In this document: positions 1-10,154 of the stretch, piece after piece | Position numbering within the stretch: the stretch's first letter is position 1 | Layout: each line of letters starts with the position of its first letter | NCBI RefSeq assembly: GCF_009017415.1 | Contig: NC_092407.1 | Span: forward strand, 3,162,001 to 3,226,000 | DNA from: Aspergillus flavus | Lineage: Eukaryota > Ascomycota > Eurotiomycetes > Eurotiales > Aspergillaceae | Length of the DNA: 64,000 bases | Reading direction: 5' to 3' | Notes under the pieces: model-generated | Seen by the model: the letters and a program-made list of their open reading frames with translations, nothing else | Told to the model about the DNA's origin: nothing | The model's database searches: none | Program-made: the position numbers and the translations under genes

Positions 1-1019
1 CAGCTGAGCACATTACCGCCCAAATTCAGACCCATAATCAACGAGGTCACAGCGACAACCAAGATGAACGAGCCCACCAGGTCAATGTTCCTGAGCAGCT
101 GCAAGAAAGTCATCCGTTCCGCCTTCGCCTTCTTCAGGCCCAAATCGGCAGGGGTAGTCCAAGCTGCCACGAGGAAATAAACGAAAATGAAGGGCAGCTG
201 CACGAAGAACGCACCTCTCCATCCTACGTGGTCACAGAGAAACCCGCCAAATGCCAATCCTAGGCAGCCTCCCACGCCCAGACACAGATTGATGTATGAC
301 TGGTAAACCCCGCGATATTCAATGCGGACCAAATCGCTCGACAGAATCATACCCATGGAGAAAACGCCCCCGGCTCCAAGTCCGCAGAAGGCTCGAGCCG
401 CTATAAAGCTCCCGATACTCTGGGCCATACCACACCAGGCGGTGGTGAGGAAGAAGACAGCAATGGCGAAAAGATATACCGGCTTCCTCCCAAAGGTGTC
501 GGATACGCGACCGAACAAAGGAAGGAAAGCGGTTGAGGTGAGAAGGAAGGCTGTGGACAGCCACGATGCGGAGTTGGAGGCATGGAAATGGGATGTTATC
601 ACGGGATGACTTGACGCCATTAAAGTCGAGTCAAAGAAACCAATAATGTATCCCATTTGCACCCCGCCGAAGATTAGCCAAAACCTCGTCGGAGAGACAT
701 TGATAAATCGAGAGGCATAGCCGGTGGATTCACTCGGAGACTTGCCTTCGGGATCTATCGCTGCTTTCTTGGTGGTTGTCCCAGCCGAAGGAATCCTTTC
801 GAGATTCGGTTCGATTTCCAGCCCCTGGTTTATGGAAGTGACTCTAGAGAGGGTGATCACAGGTTCCTCATCGTCCGAAATGTAGGGTGTGGATGAATCA
901 CCCGTCTCTAGCGCATTGTTGCAATGGTCACTGGAGTAGTTTGCATGAGATTGTCCATTTTTGAGAAGAGGAGTTGACTCATCGACGCCAACGCGTGATG
1001 GTTGCGGATTTTCATGCAT
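1..1019 (-). CDS. MFS permease, vacuolar amino-acid transporter type (partial)
   Basis: One uninterrupted reading frame starts at the ATG at 1019-1017 and runs off the left edge, giving 339 residues. A soluble N-terminus of about 110 residues precedes the membrane segments. It carries the acidic dileucine ESTPLL (about residues 14-19), a typical vacuolar sorting signal. The first segments include FFDSTLMAS (about 128-136) and MFS motif A, GRVSDTFGRKP (about 170-180), then a G-rich helix with RAFCGLGAGG. This pattern fits drug:H+ antiporter-like permeases of the Fnx1/Vba group, which move basic amino acids into the vacuole. Substrate is inferred from family only. The C-terminal half lies outside the window. 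A second ATG four bases away (1015-1013) is in another frame. Confidence 0.85.
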   Translation of the reverse strand, partial: MHENPQPSRVGVDESTPLLKNGQSHANYSSDHCNNALETGDSSTPYISDDEEPVITLSRVTSINQGLEIEPNLERIPSAGTTTKKAAIDPEGKSPSESTGYASRFINVSPTRFWLIFGGVQMGYIIGFFDSTLMASSHPVITSHFHASNSASWLSTAFLLTSTAFLPLFGRVSDTFGRKPVYLFAIAVFFLTTAWCGMAQSIGSFIAARAFCGLGAGGVFSMGMILSSDLVRIEYRGVYQSYINLCLGVGGCLGLAFGGFLCDHVGWRGAFFVQLPFIFVYFLVAAWTTPADLGLKKAKAERMTFLQLLRNIDLVGSFILVVAVTSLIMGLNLGGNVLS

Positions 1020-2490
1020 CCCCCAAGGAAAGGAAAGTGGCGTTGATAAGATTAAATGTACTGATTAAGAAAGGAAAACTTTTCTTTGCAATTCGTATGT
1101 AATAGTAAAGGTCTTTTCTTTCTTTTTCTTTTTGCAATCCTTTAGATTCTGGAGTTAAAAATATAAAATCATCTCAAGAAAGAAGTCGCTCGTGGGCTGC
1201 TACAGTCTAGTTAAATAGGAGGAAATCTTGGTCGCATTTGGCTTTTTTTCAGTCCAGAATTTTATAGTCGAGGCTGTACGATGGCAAAGACGCTAATGCA
1301 GTGAGTTGGAGTCAGTGTGACTCGAGCCAACCCTGTCCTAGTGGGGTCCCTTTCGGCTCCCCACTCGGCTGCGGAAAGACGGAATGGTGGGATTTCTCTC
1401 TCCATTGAATCCCTCATTGCATGTTATAAGGTTCAACGTTTGAGTCAACATCGAAATACATGATGAGAACCCGTATCCATCCAGAATAAGAGGGGCAGCA
1501 AAAAGAAGAGAACATCAAGACGGCCGAGGCTAATGAAAAAATGCCGCATGCATGTCGATGCACCGATGGTACGGAGTATTCACCCCCTCTTTTGGCACTG
1601 ATAAGTACGGGCCTGTTCATAAATCGGTGACCCACTCTGTCCTTCTTACCTTACATTGACTGTCTTGGTCTCTTTTCTCTCATCCAGCTGCGGCTTGTCT
1701 ATGGTCAGATTGGGACCTGATGACCCAAATGCCCCCCGGTATTGTGTCATCCGCACCAAGCGTTCATCCATCCATACGAAGTATATTGCCGCCTTCCCAC
1801 TGGTTGAGTTCCCGACGCAGCCCCATCGAGTCACCAAAGGCGCTGCGCTAGGGCTGTCTTTTCCGACTTGCCGTTTTTTCGAGACGAGTACAACATTTGG
1901 CGATACAAAGGCTAAGAAAGAGAGGCAGGCGATTCCCTTGGCGACTATTATTAACGAGGCGCTAATCTCCTGTCATATGAATTACGTTTGAAGTCTGCTG
2001 CACCACAGTTTGAAAGACAGCTCAGACCAGGGCTTATTTCGATACTTCGGGAGATTTAGATCGGATTAGAGTCCGCGCATCCCATGCGTTCGGATAGTAC
2101 TCCGGAGACGCACTGACTTCGCGATGATCATCCAATAAATCAGGTATTTAACATTCCGACGTCCCGGAAAAAGCAAAGGCTGCAGGAATGAACCAAAGGA
2201 GCAGGATCACAATACCGGAACCCTATAAGAAATACGCTGGCAGTCACCTTGAACTCGTAAGATTTGCCTGATCAAAAAGGCGGTGGGGCCCAGGCGTACC
2301 TTTGTGATCTGATAAGAAAATGACTCAACTACATACATACACTCGTCCATCTACTCCTTCAGAATTCGTTTACCGCGTGGGATCTGCAAACGTTGGCTTT
2401 AGAGTCTCTTGATACCTTGACCTCCCTTCAGGCATCACGTCCTACCCTGTGACCGCGACATCAGCGCTGTGATCTCACCCCGCCGCCACA
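1020..2490. other. Intergenic region between divergent genes
   Basis: About 1.5 kb between the MFS gene (minus) and the amidotransferase gene (plus), so it should hold both promoters. It contains T/C-rich tracts near 1100-1140, the recurrent 9-mer TACGGAGTA at 1570-1578 and a perfect ATCTGATAA at 2307-2315. Open frames here (for example 1656-1991) have no family resemblance and were not called. Confidence 0.6.
2307..2315 (+). promoter_or_regulatory. Candidate GATA-factor site ATCTGATAA
   Basis: A perfect match to ATCWGATAA, the extended site known for fungal iron-regulatory GATA factors (Sre/SreA/Urbs1 family). It lies 176 bp upstream of the amidotransferase ATG. About one such match is expected by chance in 64 kb on both strands, so binding is speculative. 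Confidence 0.2.
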
Positions 2491-3481
2491 ATGCGCCCCC
2501 CGCTCCGGATTGCCATCCTTGAATGCGACACTCCAATAGAAAGCGTGGACAAAAGGTACAATGGCTACTACGGCTTATTCTCTCAACTCTTCCACGAATG
2601 CGCCAAATCTTTAGGATTAGATCCCGAGACTGGCCTTGACATCACTCGATGGGACGTTGTGCATGCGCAAGAATACCCCAAATTGGAGGATATAGATGCG
2701 ATCGTGCACACTGGATCTAGTAAGTCTCCTGAGTATATTATAGCACTGGCCCTACAGATTTATCTGCCATGCCGCCTTATGGTATCTGAACTTAAGTCTC
2801 TATTCCCCATTTTGCTAACCTGATGTATCTTAGAACATGACTCCTTCGAAAACGACCCCTGGATCCTCAAACTAGTCGAATACACCAAGAAAGCCCTCGA
2901 AGACCACCGCGTCAAGATCATCGGCATCTGCTTCGGACACCAGATCATCGGCCGCGCGCTCGGCGTTAAAGTCGGCCGCGGCGATGCCGGCTGGGAGCTT
3001 GCAGTCTGCAACATGGACCTGTCAGAACAAGGGAAGAAACTCTTCGGAAAGGATAAACTGGTACGCAGTGCACCTCTATCACTATTCGCATTCATCACCC
3101 GCTACAAACACTCAGCCCATACCATCACCTCTTCTATGCACTAATATCCTTACAACCTCCCACTCTAACAATGTAACATCATAGCGCATTCACCAAATGC
3201 ACCGAGATATCGTCTTCAGCTGTCCCACGAATGTGATCCCGCTCGGTTCCTCTTCCAACTGCGCCATACAGGGCATGTACCAGCCGGGCAAATTCATAAC
3301 AGTCCAGGGTCATCCGGAATTCAACGGGTTCATCGTCAGCGAGGTCGTTAACAAGCGGGCCCGGGCTGGTGTTTTCCCGAAAGAGCTGAGTGATGATGCA
3401 TTGGCGCGGGTGGAGCTGGCGCATGATGGGTTGGATATTTTGGTTGTTTTCTTGCGGTTTTTGCTTGGGGAGATTGAGTAG
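2491..3481 (+). CDS. Class I glutamine amidotransferase-like protein
   Basis: Three exons (2491-2719, 2834-3060, 3185-3481) encode 250 residues. The introns have GTAAGT/TAG and GTACGC/TAG borders and keep the frame. The catalytic features of a class I GATase are visible: the nucleophile elbow GICFGHQ in exon 2 (Cys) and GHPEF near the C-terminus (His-Glu). The family also contains yeast YLR126C-like cytosolic proteins. They have a free-standing GATase domain and no attached synthetase, and their physiological substrate is unclear. The start is chosen because MRPPLRIAIL begins directly at the first beta strand. Opi10 follows convergently after 342 bp. Confidence 0.85.
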
Positions 3482-3823
3482 ATACCCGTCTGCTAGGATC
3501 GACTGCTGGACGGATGGACTGTGGCAGATATTCCTTTTCACCCAAGCTTCTTTATAGAGACGGCATATAGAGAAGATGAATGTATATTTATTTTGAGTAC
3601 AGAGCTCTATCCTGGTCATAATAGATTTCGGATCTCCATTGACGATAATAACACACGCCGATAGACCAACGCAATGCGATCGAGGTAGCCACTCTACCCA
3701 CAAATATAACCCATGCAAGCCAGAATACCGCAAATCAGGTATAATAATAACAACGCCCAACCAATCCCTAATAAAGCCCAACCCAGAACAAAAAAGTAAC
3801 TCCCCTAACTCAAACAGAAACAA
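3482..3823. other. Convergent 3' intergenic region
   Basis: 342 bp between the stops of the amidotransferase (plus) and opi10 (minus). It presumably holds both 3' ends. From about 3640 the plus strand becomes strongly C/A-rich, the start of a strand-composition switch that continues into opi10. No gene is seen. Confidence 0.6.
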
Positions 3824-4414
3824 TCACCCACTAGCACTCGGATCCTCCCTTTCCAAAAACGACGGATCCATGTCGACCTTCCTCTCAAACTTCGACCACC
3901 AATCCCGGAAAGCCTTCAAGGGCACCGCATCCTGATCACTCGAGGCAAAGCTCGCCAAGAAATTAAACGCATTCCCAATAATCCGCTGCGCGAGCACCTT
4001 AGTCGTAATCTGCCTCGTTTGGCGGACTAGCTGGCCCGAGGCGCCCTTTTCTGCCTCGAGGGCCTCGAGCTGCGGCGCGACGGTTGCGATGGGCTCCAGT
4101 GAGATGCCCAATGTTGCTGTCATGCCTGGTTGGAGGTCCGGGGGTGGGGATGTGGGGAGGATGGCGGAGGGCTTTTCGTTGGCGAGGGCGCCGATGAAGC
4201 GGAAGCCGTTGGGGTCGGAGGGGAACTGGATGTAGATTGCGGCGGCTGTGTCTGGGGGGAGGACGGTGCCCGGGAGGAGGAAGACGACGAGGTCGGAGAG
4301 ATCTGGGGTGAGGGGGATAGTGAAGGCGAATTTCGTGGCTTGGCCGTTGGGTTGGGGGTCGACTGGGACGATATCTGTGAGGCAGGGTCTGCCTGGGATT
4401 ATGACGGAGAACAT
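3824..4414 (-). CDS. opi10: Hikeshi/Opi10 family protein
   Basis: Single-exon gene for 196 residues, the usual family length. The N-terminus MFSVIIPGRPCL and the segments FTIPLTPDLSDLVVFLLPG, AAIYIQFP and GFRFIGALANEKPSAI match the Hikeshi fold. The C-terminus has the conserved NAFNFLASF followed by a DWW..KFERK helix. Hikeshi carries Hsp70 into the nucleus under heat stress, and in yeast Opi10 affects inositol and phospholipid regulation. The coding strand is C-rich in the 5' half and G-rich in the 3' half. The shift extends into the downstream flank, so it is not a codon effect alone. The ATG is shared by all plausible models because no upstream in-frame start gives extra conserved sequence. 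Confidence 0.92.
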   Translation of the reverse strand: MFSVIIPGRPCLTDIVPVDPQPNGQATKFAFTIPLTPDLSDLVVFLLPGTVLPPDTAAAIYIQFPSDPNGFRFIGALANEKPSAILPTSPPPDLQPGMTATLGISLEPIATVAPQLEALEAEKGASGQLVRQTRQITTKVLAQRIIGNAFNFLASFASSDQDAVPLKAFRDWWSKFERKVDMDPSFLEREDPSASG

Positions 4415-4833
4415 GGCGGCGTGGTTTAGTTTAGTAGTTAAACAATGCGATAAACAAATGCAAGTGGGGTATCTTGTTGATTGAAAGTCAAAGAATGGAT
4501 GAACGGATGCAGATTAGAATTGTTTATATTCTGGTTATAGAGGCGATTGGGGGAAAAGATGCATTGTCAAGCTGTGTAAGAAAGAACGATTGTCGAGTAG
4601 CTACTGGAGCTGGTGAGAATTTCCCTGGGGGTTCCATATGATAGAATCGCAAAGAAAAGCTTGGTGACGAAATCGTCCGCCTGCCCTTATCGATAAGGGC
4701 TGTGGACCAGCCTAACCCGTTACGGTTGCGTTGACACCCAGCTGGTCACCTGCTGTTTTCTCTGACATATTGTATTGCATGTATGCATGCATAATTGGCT
4801 TTCTAATTTATACTGGACGGGGTCGTGTACACA
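4415..4833. promoter_or_regulatory. Divergent promoter opi10 / Nudix gene
   Basis: 419 bp between two diverging start codons. It holds an 18-bp perfect palindrome with GATA cores at 4683-4700. An ATGCATGCAT-like stretch lies near 4780-4790. No other gene is seen. Confidence 0.6.
4683..4700. repeat. 18-bp perfect palindrome containing TTATC/GATAA
   Basis: GCCCTTATCGATAAGGGC reads identically on both strands. It combines two overlapping, inverted GATAA cores in the shared promoter of opi10 and the Nudix gene. A perfect 18-bp palindrome is expected about 0.24 times in 64 kb of random sequence. A role as a dimeric or paired GATA-factor site is an inference. Confidence 0.6.
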
Positions 4834-5859
4834 ATGGGCAAATCTAACCTGGAACTGGTTGATGAATGCGATAAGTAATTGGTCCCTGTTCTTCTTCCTA
4901 TTGTATTATCAATACCAACATTCCAGAACAGATTTCCATATTACGAAGATAACCCCGCATTCTATGCAGCCCACCTGAAGAAGCACCACGCCTTCAAGGT
5001 CAATGGTTGCGATGCGGTATTAGGGTATATACTCAACTCGGCCGTGGCCAAGTTCCACTGGCCTGCCGAACACTGGGCGGTGGACTCAACAAACCAGACC
5101 GTCACACTGAACACTGCTGCAGATGCAACCCCGGAAGAACGCAGTAAGGTCATGGCTGAGACCCTTGCAGCAGAGGCCAAACGGGGTAATTTTGAGATCC
5201 TAAAGGGGTGGCGGAACGAGAAGTACCCCGTCTATGCTCCCGGGGGTAAGTTCTTGCTTGATATGGAACGATGTGCCAGCCCATTGTTTGGCATTGTGTC
5301 ATATGGTGTACACGCTACCTGTTACGTGGAAGACGAGCAAGGTATGCAATTCTGGGTGCCTAGACGTGCAAAGACCAAGCAGACATACCCTAGCATGCTT
5401 GATAATTCTGTGGCCGGAGGAATGAGCACCAGCGAACGTCCCTTTGAATGTCTTGTTCGCGAAGCAGAGGAAGAGGCATCCCTGCCTGGGGACGTCGTCA
5501 GGGCCACTGCCAAGTCAGTAGGTTGTGTCTCGTATTTCTATGTGCGCGACTCTCGGGCCGGAGGCGAAGTCGACCTGCTACAACCAGAGGTAGAGTATGT
5601 CTACGACATCAAACTTAGTCGGGACATTGTCCCCAAGCCCAGTGACGGCGAAGTTGAAGAATTCAAGCTGTATACCGTTGAAGAAACGAAGAAGGCTCTA
5701 GCAAACGGGGAATTCAAGCCCAATTGCGCAGTCGTCTTCATTGATTTCTTCATCAGACATGGCATCTTGACCCCTGAGAATGAACCCGACTATTTCCAGA
5801 TCCTGACAAGGATGCACCGCCGCTTTGAATTCCCAACAGCATCGCATTTCGCAAACTGA
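4834..5859 (+). CDS. Nudix hydrolase with thiamine-pyrophosphokinase-related N-terminal domain
   Basis: Two exons (4834-4874 and 4932-5859) encode 322 residues. The 41-nt first exon MGKSNLELVDECDK joins FPYYEDNP across a 57-bp GTAATT...CAG intron, restoring the N-terminus typical of this family. The N-terminal half is the DUF4743/TPK-related domain, with YILNSAVAKFHWP and YPVYAPGGKF. The second half is a Nudix domain. Its box runs GGMSTSERPFECLVREAEEE followed by ASL, so the consensus Gly near the end is Ser. This group hydrolyses nucleotide or thiamine-diphosphate-like pyrophosphates, and the exact substrate is not visible from sequence. It shares a divergent promoter with opi10. Confidence 0.88.
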
Positions 5860-6080
5860 GCAGTTACCGACCTCAAATCAATTGGTAGATGAGAACACAT
5901 ATGTTGAGAATTGTTTGATATTCTATTGATATACCCAATCACCAATCAAACGCCGACGCTGCAACCAAACATCCCAATTAATGCAAACTTTTCCGTCAGT
6001 CCGAAAGTCGAGCCCGGACACAGACACCCATGAATTTTCGATACGAAGTGTTGATGGGATGATATCTTTCCTCGTTTCCT

Positions 6081-6606
6081 TCATTTCTTCAGAAGTAGAT
6101 ACACATAGTCGATCCTCAAGGGCGCCAGCTTCTTGTAAGGTCCTTCAAGATAGAGCAAAAGTCCACCGAAAGAGATGAAAACCGCCCTATTAGTGGACTT
6201 AATTAGCCGATGCCCCGGTACTTGATCGCTATGCGCGTGCGACCAGGCAGACCCCGGTACAATAAAGGTCTACTTACATGTTCCCTTGGGTGGTTCCCTC
6301 CTCGAAACGATAGACCTTTCCATGGCAAACATAGTCGTAATCGTTTGCCAGGGTCTGTTCGCCCATGCCGACCTCTCTCCAGCCCTTCGAGCCAGTGTCT
6401 TCCTTGCCGTCTAGGGAAAGGGTCGAAGCGAGAGACATGGACACCGACTCTCCAGTCGTGCAAGGATAAAGCTCAGTGTTGACATCGAGAGTGAAGGTGG
6501 AGCTGTGATCAGTGGACGTGCAGGTCAGGCGAGAAACGCGATCGTATTTCTGCTGGTTGACACCAGTGATGGTGAAAGTGTCTTCGAAAAGCAACGGGTC
6601 CGACAT
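6081..6606 (-). CDS. rpb8: RNA polymerase I/II/III subunit Rpb8 (RPABC3)
   Basis: Two exons (6606-6278 and 6186-6081) encode 144 residues, the family's usual size. Exon 1 begins MSDPLLFEDTFTITGV, with the conserved DRVSRLTC and LDVNTELYP. It ends at GTTQGN, followed by GTAAGT. Exon 2 continues MAVFISFGGLLLYLEGPYKK and closes with YVYLLLKK, the conserved Rpb8 C-terminus. Rpb8 is an OB-fold subunit shared by all three nuclear RNA polymerases. It is transcribed divergently from elp4, with 274 bp between start codons. The long frame 6274-6606 reads into the intron and must be spliced to be correct. Confidence 0.95.
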
Positions 6607-6880
6607 GGTTGCGGCGATACAGCGAGTCGATCAAATAGCTCGGCGAATCTGAATAGTAGAGAACGGAGAATTGCTGAAGAGTCGCAAAGTCACGGAGTTG
6701 GGGGAAGTGGTAGAAGTTAACGGGACGCGGCCGAAAACTGCAAAAGGAATCGCCGCAGCTTTTTTGCTCGACTTTTTAGCGCACTGCCGCTTTTACTCCG
6801 CCCGGAAGCTGCCCCGCAGCCATTCCTCAAAAAAAGTATTCAAAAGCAACTACACCTTCACAAGTCAACTACAGCGCAGA

Positions 6881-8141
6881 ATGTCCTTTCGTAAAAGAAA
6901 TATTGGCTTGTCAGCAGGCGTCGATCGCGCCTCTGCTCTCAATTCTACTGCGCAACCGCAGCAAGCCGCAGCCGCCCCAGAAACAAATCCAGGAATCCGA
7001 CCCTCTCCCGACGATGGGCGTCCGACTACCTCAACTGGTAGCCGGTCGCTGGATAACCTCCTAGCTGGACACGGCGGGCTTCCCATCGGAAAGACTCTTT
7101 TAATTGAAGAAAATGGAACTACGGATTTTGCAGGCGCATTGTTACGGTACTATGCGGCGGAAGGTGTCGTACAGGACCAAAAGGTTCACGTTGTCGGAAT
7201 GCCCGAGCAATGGGGCAGAAGCCTTCCTGGCTTGATAGGTCCTGCGGACGTCGCAGATGAGAAACCGGCCAAGCGAAAGGGAGAGCGCATGAAGATTGCC
7301 TGGAGGTATGAGCGTCTGGGGGAGTTCGGGGCCGGGGTCGCCGGGTCAAGAGGTAAGCCATAGAATGTGTCACTGCTATCTAAAGAAGCTGTGTGAATCT
7401 GGAATGAGCCTAACAGATGCAGCGCCCGTCGCAACCACAGGAGACCAAGCTTCGTCCGCAGCCAACGGAGATCAAGCCCAGCAGCCAGCATTTTGCCATG
7501 CTTTCGACCTCACCAAACGTCTGACCCACCCATCCATTGCCAATATCACATATATCCCTCTCGCCCGCACAAACGAGCCCTTCTTCGTCTCAATACACAA
7601 GCGCCTTCAAGCTTCCATCACCCAAAGTCCCCCCAATACGGTCCACCGTATTATCATACCTTCTTTGTTGAACCCCACGCTCTACCCGCCTGAGGCCAGC
7701 CAGCCCGAGACCATTTTGCCGTTTCTCCATTCGCTAAGGGCTTTGATGAGCGCGCCATCTGCTCGTGTCACAGCTATGATCACAATGCCTCTGTCCCTGT
7801 TTCCTCGCTCCTCGGGCCTTGTGCGGTGGGTCGAACTTCTGAATGATGGTGTTATCGAGCTCTGTCCTTTCCCCCACTCTGCAGATGCCCTCGCAACCTC
7901 AGGCGCTGTAACAGCCGGTGAAGAGCCACCGCAAGGTGTGCTCAAGACCCACCGACTGCCTGTGCTACACGAACGGGGTGGAGGTAGTGATCAGAACGTT
8001 GGACAAGACTGGGCGTTCACTCTCAGCAGACGGAAGTTCGAAATTAAGCCTTTCAGTCTGCCGCCGGCCGAAGGAGACAAGGAAGCCCAAGAAGGCGCGG
8101 GTTCAAGCGCAATGCCAAAAAAGGCGGATCTAGAATTCTAA
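6881..8141 (+). CDS. elp4: Elongator complex subunit Elp4
   Basis: Two exons (6881-7352 and 7417-8141) encode 398 residues. The protein begins MSFRKRNIG, continues with a Ser/Pro/Ala-rich linker, then TGSRSLDNLLAGHGGLPIG and LLIEENGTTDFAGALLRYY. These mark the RecA-like PAXNEB/Elp4 fold, in which the Walker A is degenerate. Exon 2 supplies AFCHAFDLTKRL and VHRIIIPSLLNPTLYP. Elp4 forms the Elp4-5-6 ring of Elongator, which modifies wobble uridines (mcm5/ncm5U) in tRNA. The ATG is selected because upstream in-frame sequence (from 6671) lies in the rpb8 promoter and is not conserved-looking. The next gene on the minus strand ends only 43 bp downstream. Confidence 0.93.
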
Positions 8142-8184
8142 GTTGACGCTGCTATGTTGAATGAGGGAGAAGGAAGTCCACAGA

Positions 8185-8477
8185 TCATTCTTCATGGTCC
8201 GAATCTCTCAGCATATTCTCCAGTTCGATTTGTTCGGACATGGCAGGCCCGGAGCCAGCCATTCCCCGGAGATAGTCCCTTCCGTAGGCATCCATGCCCT
8301 CTCTTAGTGAATCCCGCGTGAACCGAGAGCGAAGGCGACTCCCTAGGCAAGACGATAGAGCAAGCCACGCTCCGAGGTGTCAATGATGGAGACCCGCTAG
8401 CGGTAAGGAGGTCACTTACCTAGGAATAGAAGGAGAGGCGCAAAGAACACCAAAAAGAGGAGTAGAAGGAAATTCAT
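8185..8477 (-). CDS. Small single-pass membrane protein (71 aa)
   Basis: Two exons (8477-8420 and 8342-8185) encode 71 residues. They are separated by a 77-bp intron with GTAAGT donor, TTGAC branch-like site and CCTAG acceptor. The first 20 residues (MNFLLLLLFLVFFAPLLLFL) are a strongly hydrophobic signal anchor. A basic stretch SRLRSRFTR follows, then GMDAYGRDYLRGMAGSGPAM and an acidic end LRDSDHEE. I do not recognise the family. Support comes from the splice signals, frame continuity and the non-random membrane/basic/acidic layout. An alternative acceptor at 8301 would give a 57-residue form. It lies tail-to-tail with elp4. Confidence 0.6.
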
Positions 8478-9212
8478 TGCGGCCACGGCTGGACGTGTTA
8501 CCAATATGCTAGCATAGGATAGAAGAGTAATAGAGATGGTTTCTTGTTTGGGTTGATCAGCAGTGCCGCTCCAAGCTTAGCGCAACCATTTATGGCACGT
8601 GATGCAGTATAGCTTGTTGAAGCGAGGCTTTCCTGACAGCCAGACCGATACTCCTTCAATCTAGCCGTCGCCGGGTGAATCGGACGAACTGAGGGTATGC
8701 CCAAATTACGAAAGCAAGTTGCAGTGACAGGTGGTGTTCTTACTTTGCAGTTTCTATGATGGAAAGCTGCCTCAGGCATGAGAAACCCACCTCTCTAGGC
8801 GACTAACGCGAAGAGGAAAGGCTCCGTCAGGGCTTAGCTTTTAAGAGCTTCTCCTCCCACCAAAATTTACATTTTCTCTCATCAACTTAGACACACAGCC
8901 GCCATTGACATAGCTCTGGTTTTGCTGGCCAAACTCCAGAGCATCTCTTCTGATGGTAAGTTACTATCTCTACTTTCTTAATATTGCCTGTCTTTGCATG
9001 ATTATACAAATACTATAATCTGTCAATCCCCTGAAGCTCATTAAATATCTCAATAAATCGAGCATATGTGATTGAGAAATGTATCGAAAATGATTTGCAT
9101 TCTTTATTTACCATGTGTATCTTGCATGTCTTGGGCTGAGCAATAAGCTAATATTAGTATCTGGTTAGAGCAGTGGAATTGATAAACTTGAAGATCTTCT
9201 CACATAAACAAA
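8478..9212. other. Intergenic region with probable 5'-UTR intron of sen34
   Basis: 735 bp between the small membrane gene (minus) and sen34 (plus). A strong donor, TGATG followed by GTAAGT, lies at about 8957. Acceptors are available shortly before 9213, and the AT-rich sequence between looks intronic, so sen34 probably has an untranslated first exon near 8890-8956. No reading frame connects the ATG at that donor to sen34 without a stop. Confidence 0.5.
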
Positions 9213-10154
9213 ATGACTACGGAGCCCACCCTTCCCATCCCGGTCTCGTATATCGCGGGTAACTACTATCTTTTCTCTATTGATGCCGTCACGTATTTGA
9301 GACGGGAGCATCACATCTGTGGTGTCCTGATTGGCACTCTGCCGCAAATCCCACAACAAAATGTCTTTCTGGGATTGCCGCTGGAGCTGATGCCGGAGGA
9401 GGCGAGGCTGCTGGTGGAGAAAGGTGTAGCTTGCATTGTAGACGAGGTAAAAGTTCAGAACCAAGGCATGAAAGCCCTCATGGAGGAAGATCGCAAGAAG
9501 TATCTCCGTGAGCTAGAATCCCAAGGCCTTCAAGCTATGCGGCTGCAAGCCAGCCGGAAGGAGCAACAGAGAGAGAAAACATTAAAAAAACTAGAAGAAA
9601 AGAAAGCCAAAGCTGCCAAATCAAAGAAATCCTCTGAGGATCCTGAACAAGCACCTGCTGTCGCTGATGCGCCTAAGGATGACCCATTGGTGGACCTCTT
9701 CGCAGACAGCCAACCGTCAAGCCATAGTCAAACCACTTCTCGACGTACCTCCACGACTGTCGCCCCCGAGAATGCCATGGGCATCACGCCCGCAACGGCC
9801 CGTCCGCCTCTCCCAGCTGAGCCCTCTTCTGAGCAGCTGCTGCCGATGCCTCAGGTCCCTTCGTCTTATCCTTTGTTCGCTCATCTTCATGCCGAGGGTT
9901 ACTTCCTGTCCCCGGGTCTTCGATTTGGCTGCCAGTACCTTGCCTACCCGGGGGATCCCTTGCGATTCCACTCTCATTTCTTGGTTGTCTCTGCCGAGTG
10001 GGACGAAGAGCTCGACTTGATGGACATTATCGCTGGAGGTCGATTGGGTACTGGCGTGAAGAAGGGGTTCATGATTGGAGGTGCTGAAAAGAAGGATAAT
10101 ACTGCCGATGAAGAGAGTGTGAGGACTTTCAGCATCGAATGGGCAGGAATGTGA
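9213..10154 (+). CDS. sen34: tRNA-splicing endonuclease subunit Sen34
   Basis: Intronless coding region of 313 residues. The N-terminal domain (IPVSYIAGNYYLFSIDAVTYLRRE and EEARLLVEKG) precedes a Lys/Glu-rich coiled-coil linker of about 130 residues. The C-terminal nuclease domain contains YPLFAHLHAEGYFLSPGLRFG, then the catalytic triad in YLAYPGDP (Tyr), HSHF (His) and GVKKGF (Lys). Sen34 cuts the 3' splice site of intron-containing pre-tRNAs as part of the Sen2-15-34-54 heterotetramer. The closing FSIEWAGM matches the usual C-terminus. The gene converges on pop4, another tRNA-processing gene. Confidence 0.95.
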   Translation: MTTEPTLPIPVSYIAGNYYLFSIDAVTYLRREHHICGVLIGTLPQIPQQNVFLGLPLELMPEEARLLVEKGVACIVDEVKVQNQGMKALMEEDRKKYLRELESQGLQAMRLQASRKEQQREKTLKKLEEKKAKAAKSKKSSEDPEQAPAVADAPKDDPLVDLFADSQPSSHSQTTSRRTSTTVAPENAMGITPATARPPLPAEPSSEQLLPMPQVPSSYPLFAHLHAEGYFLSPGLRFGCQYLAYPGDPLRFHSHFLVVSAEWDEELDLMDIIAGGRLGTGVKKGFMIGGAEKKDNTADEESVRTFSIEWAGM

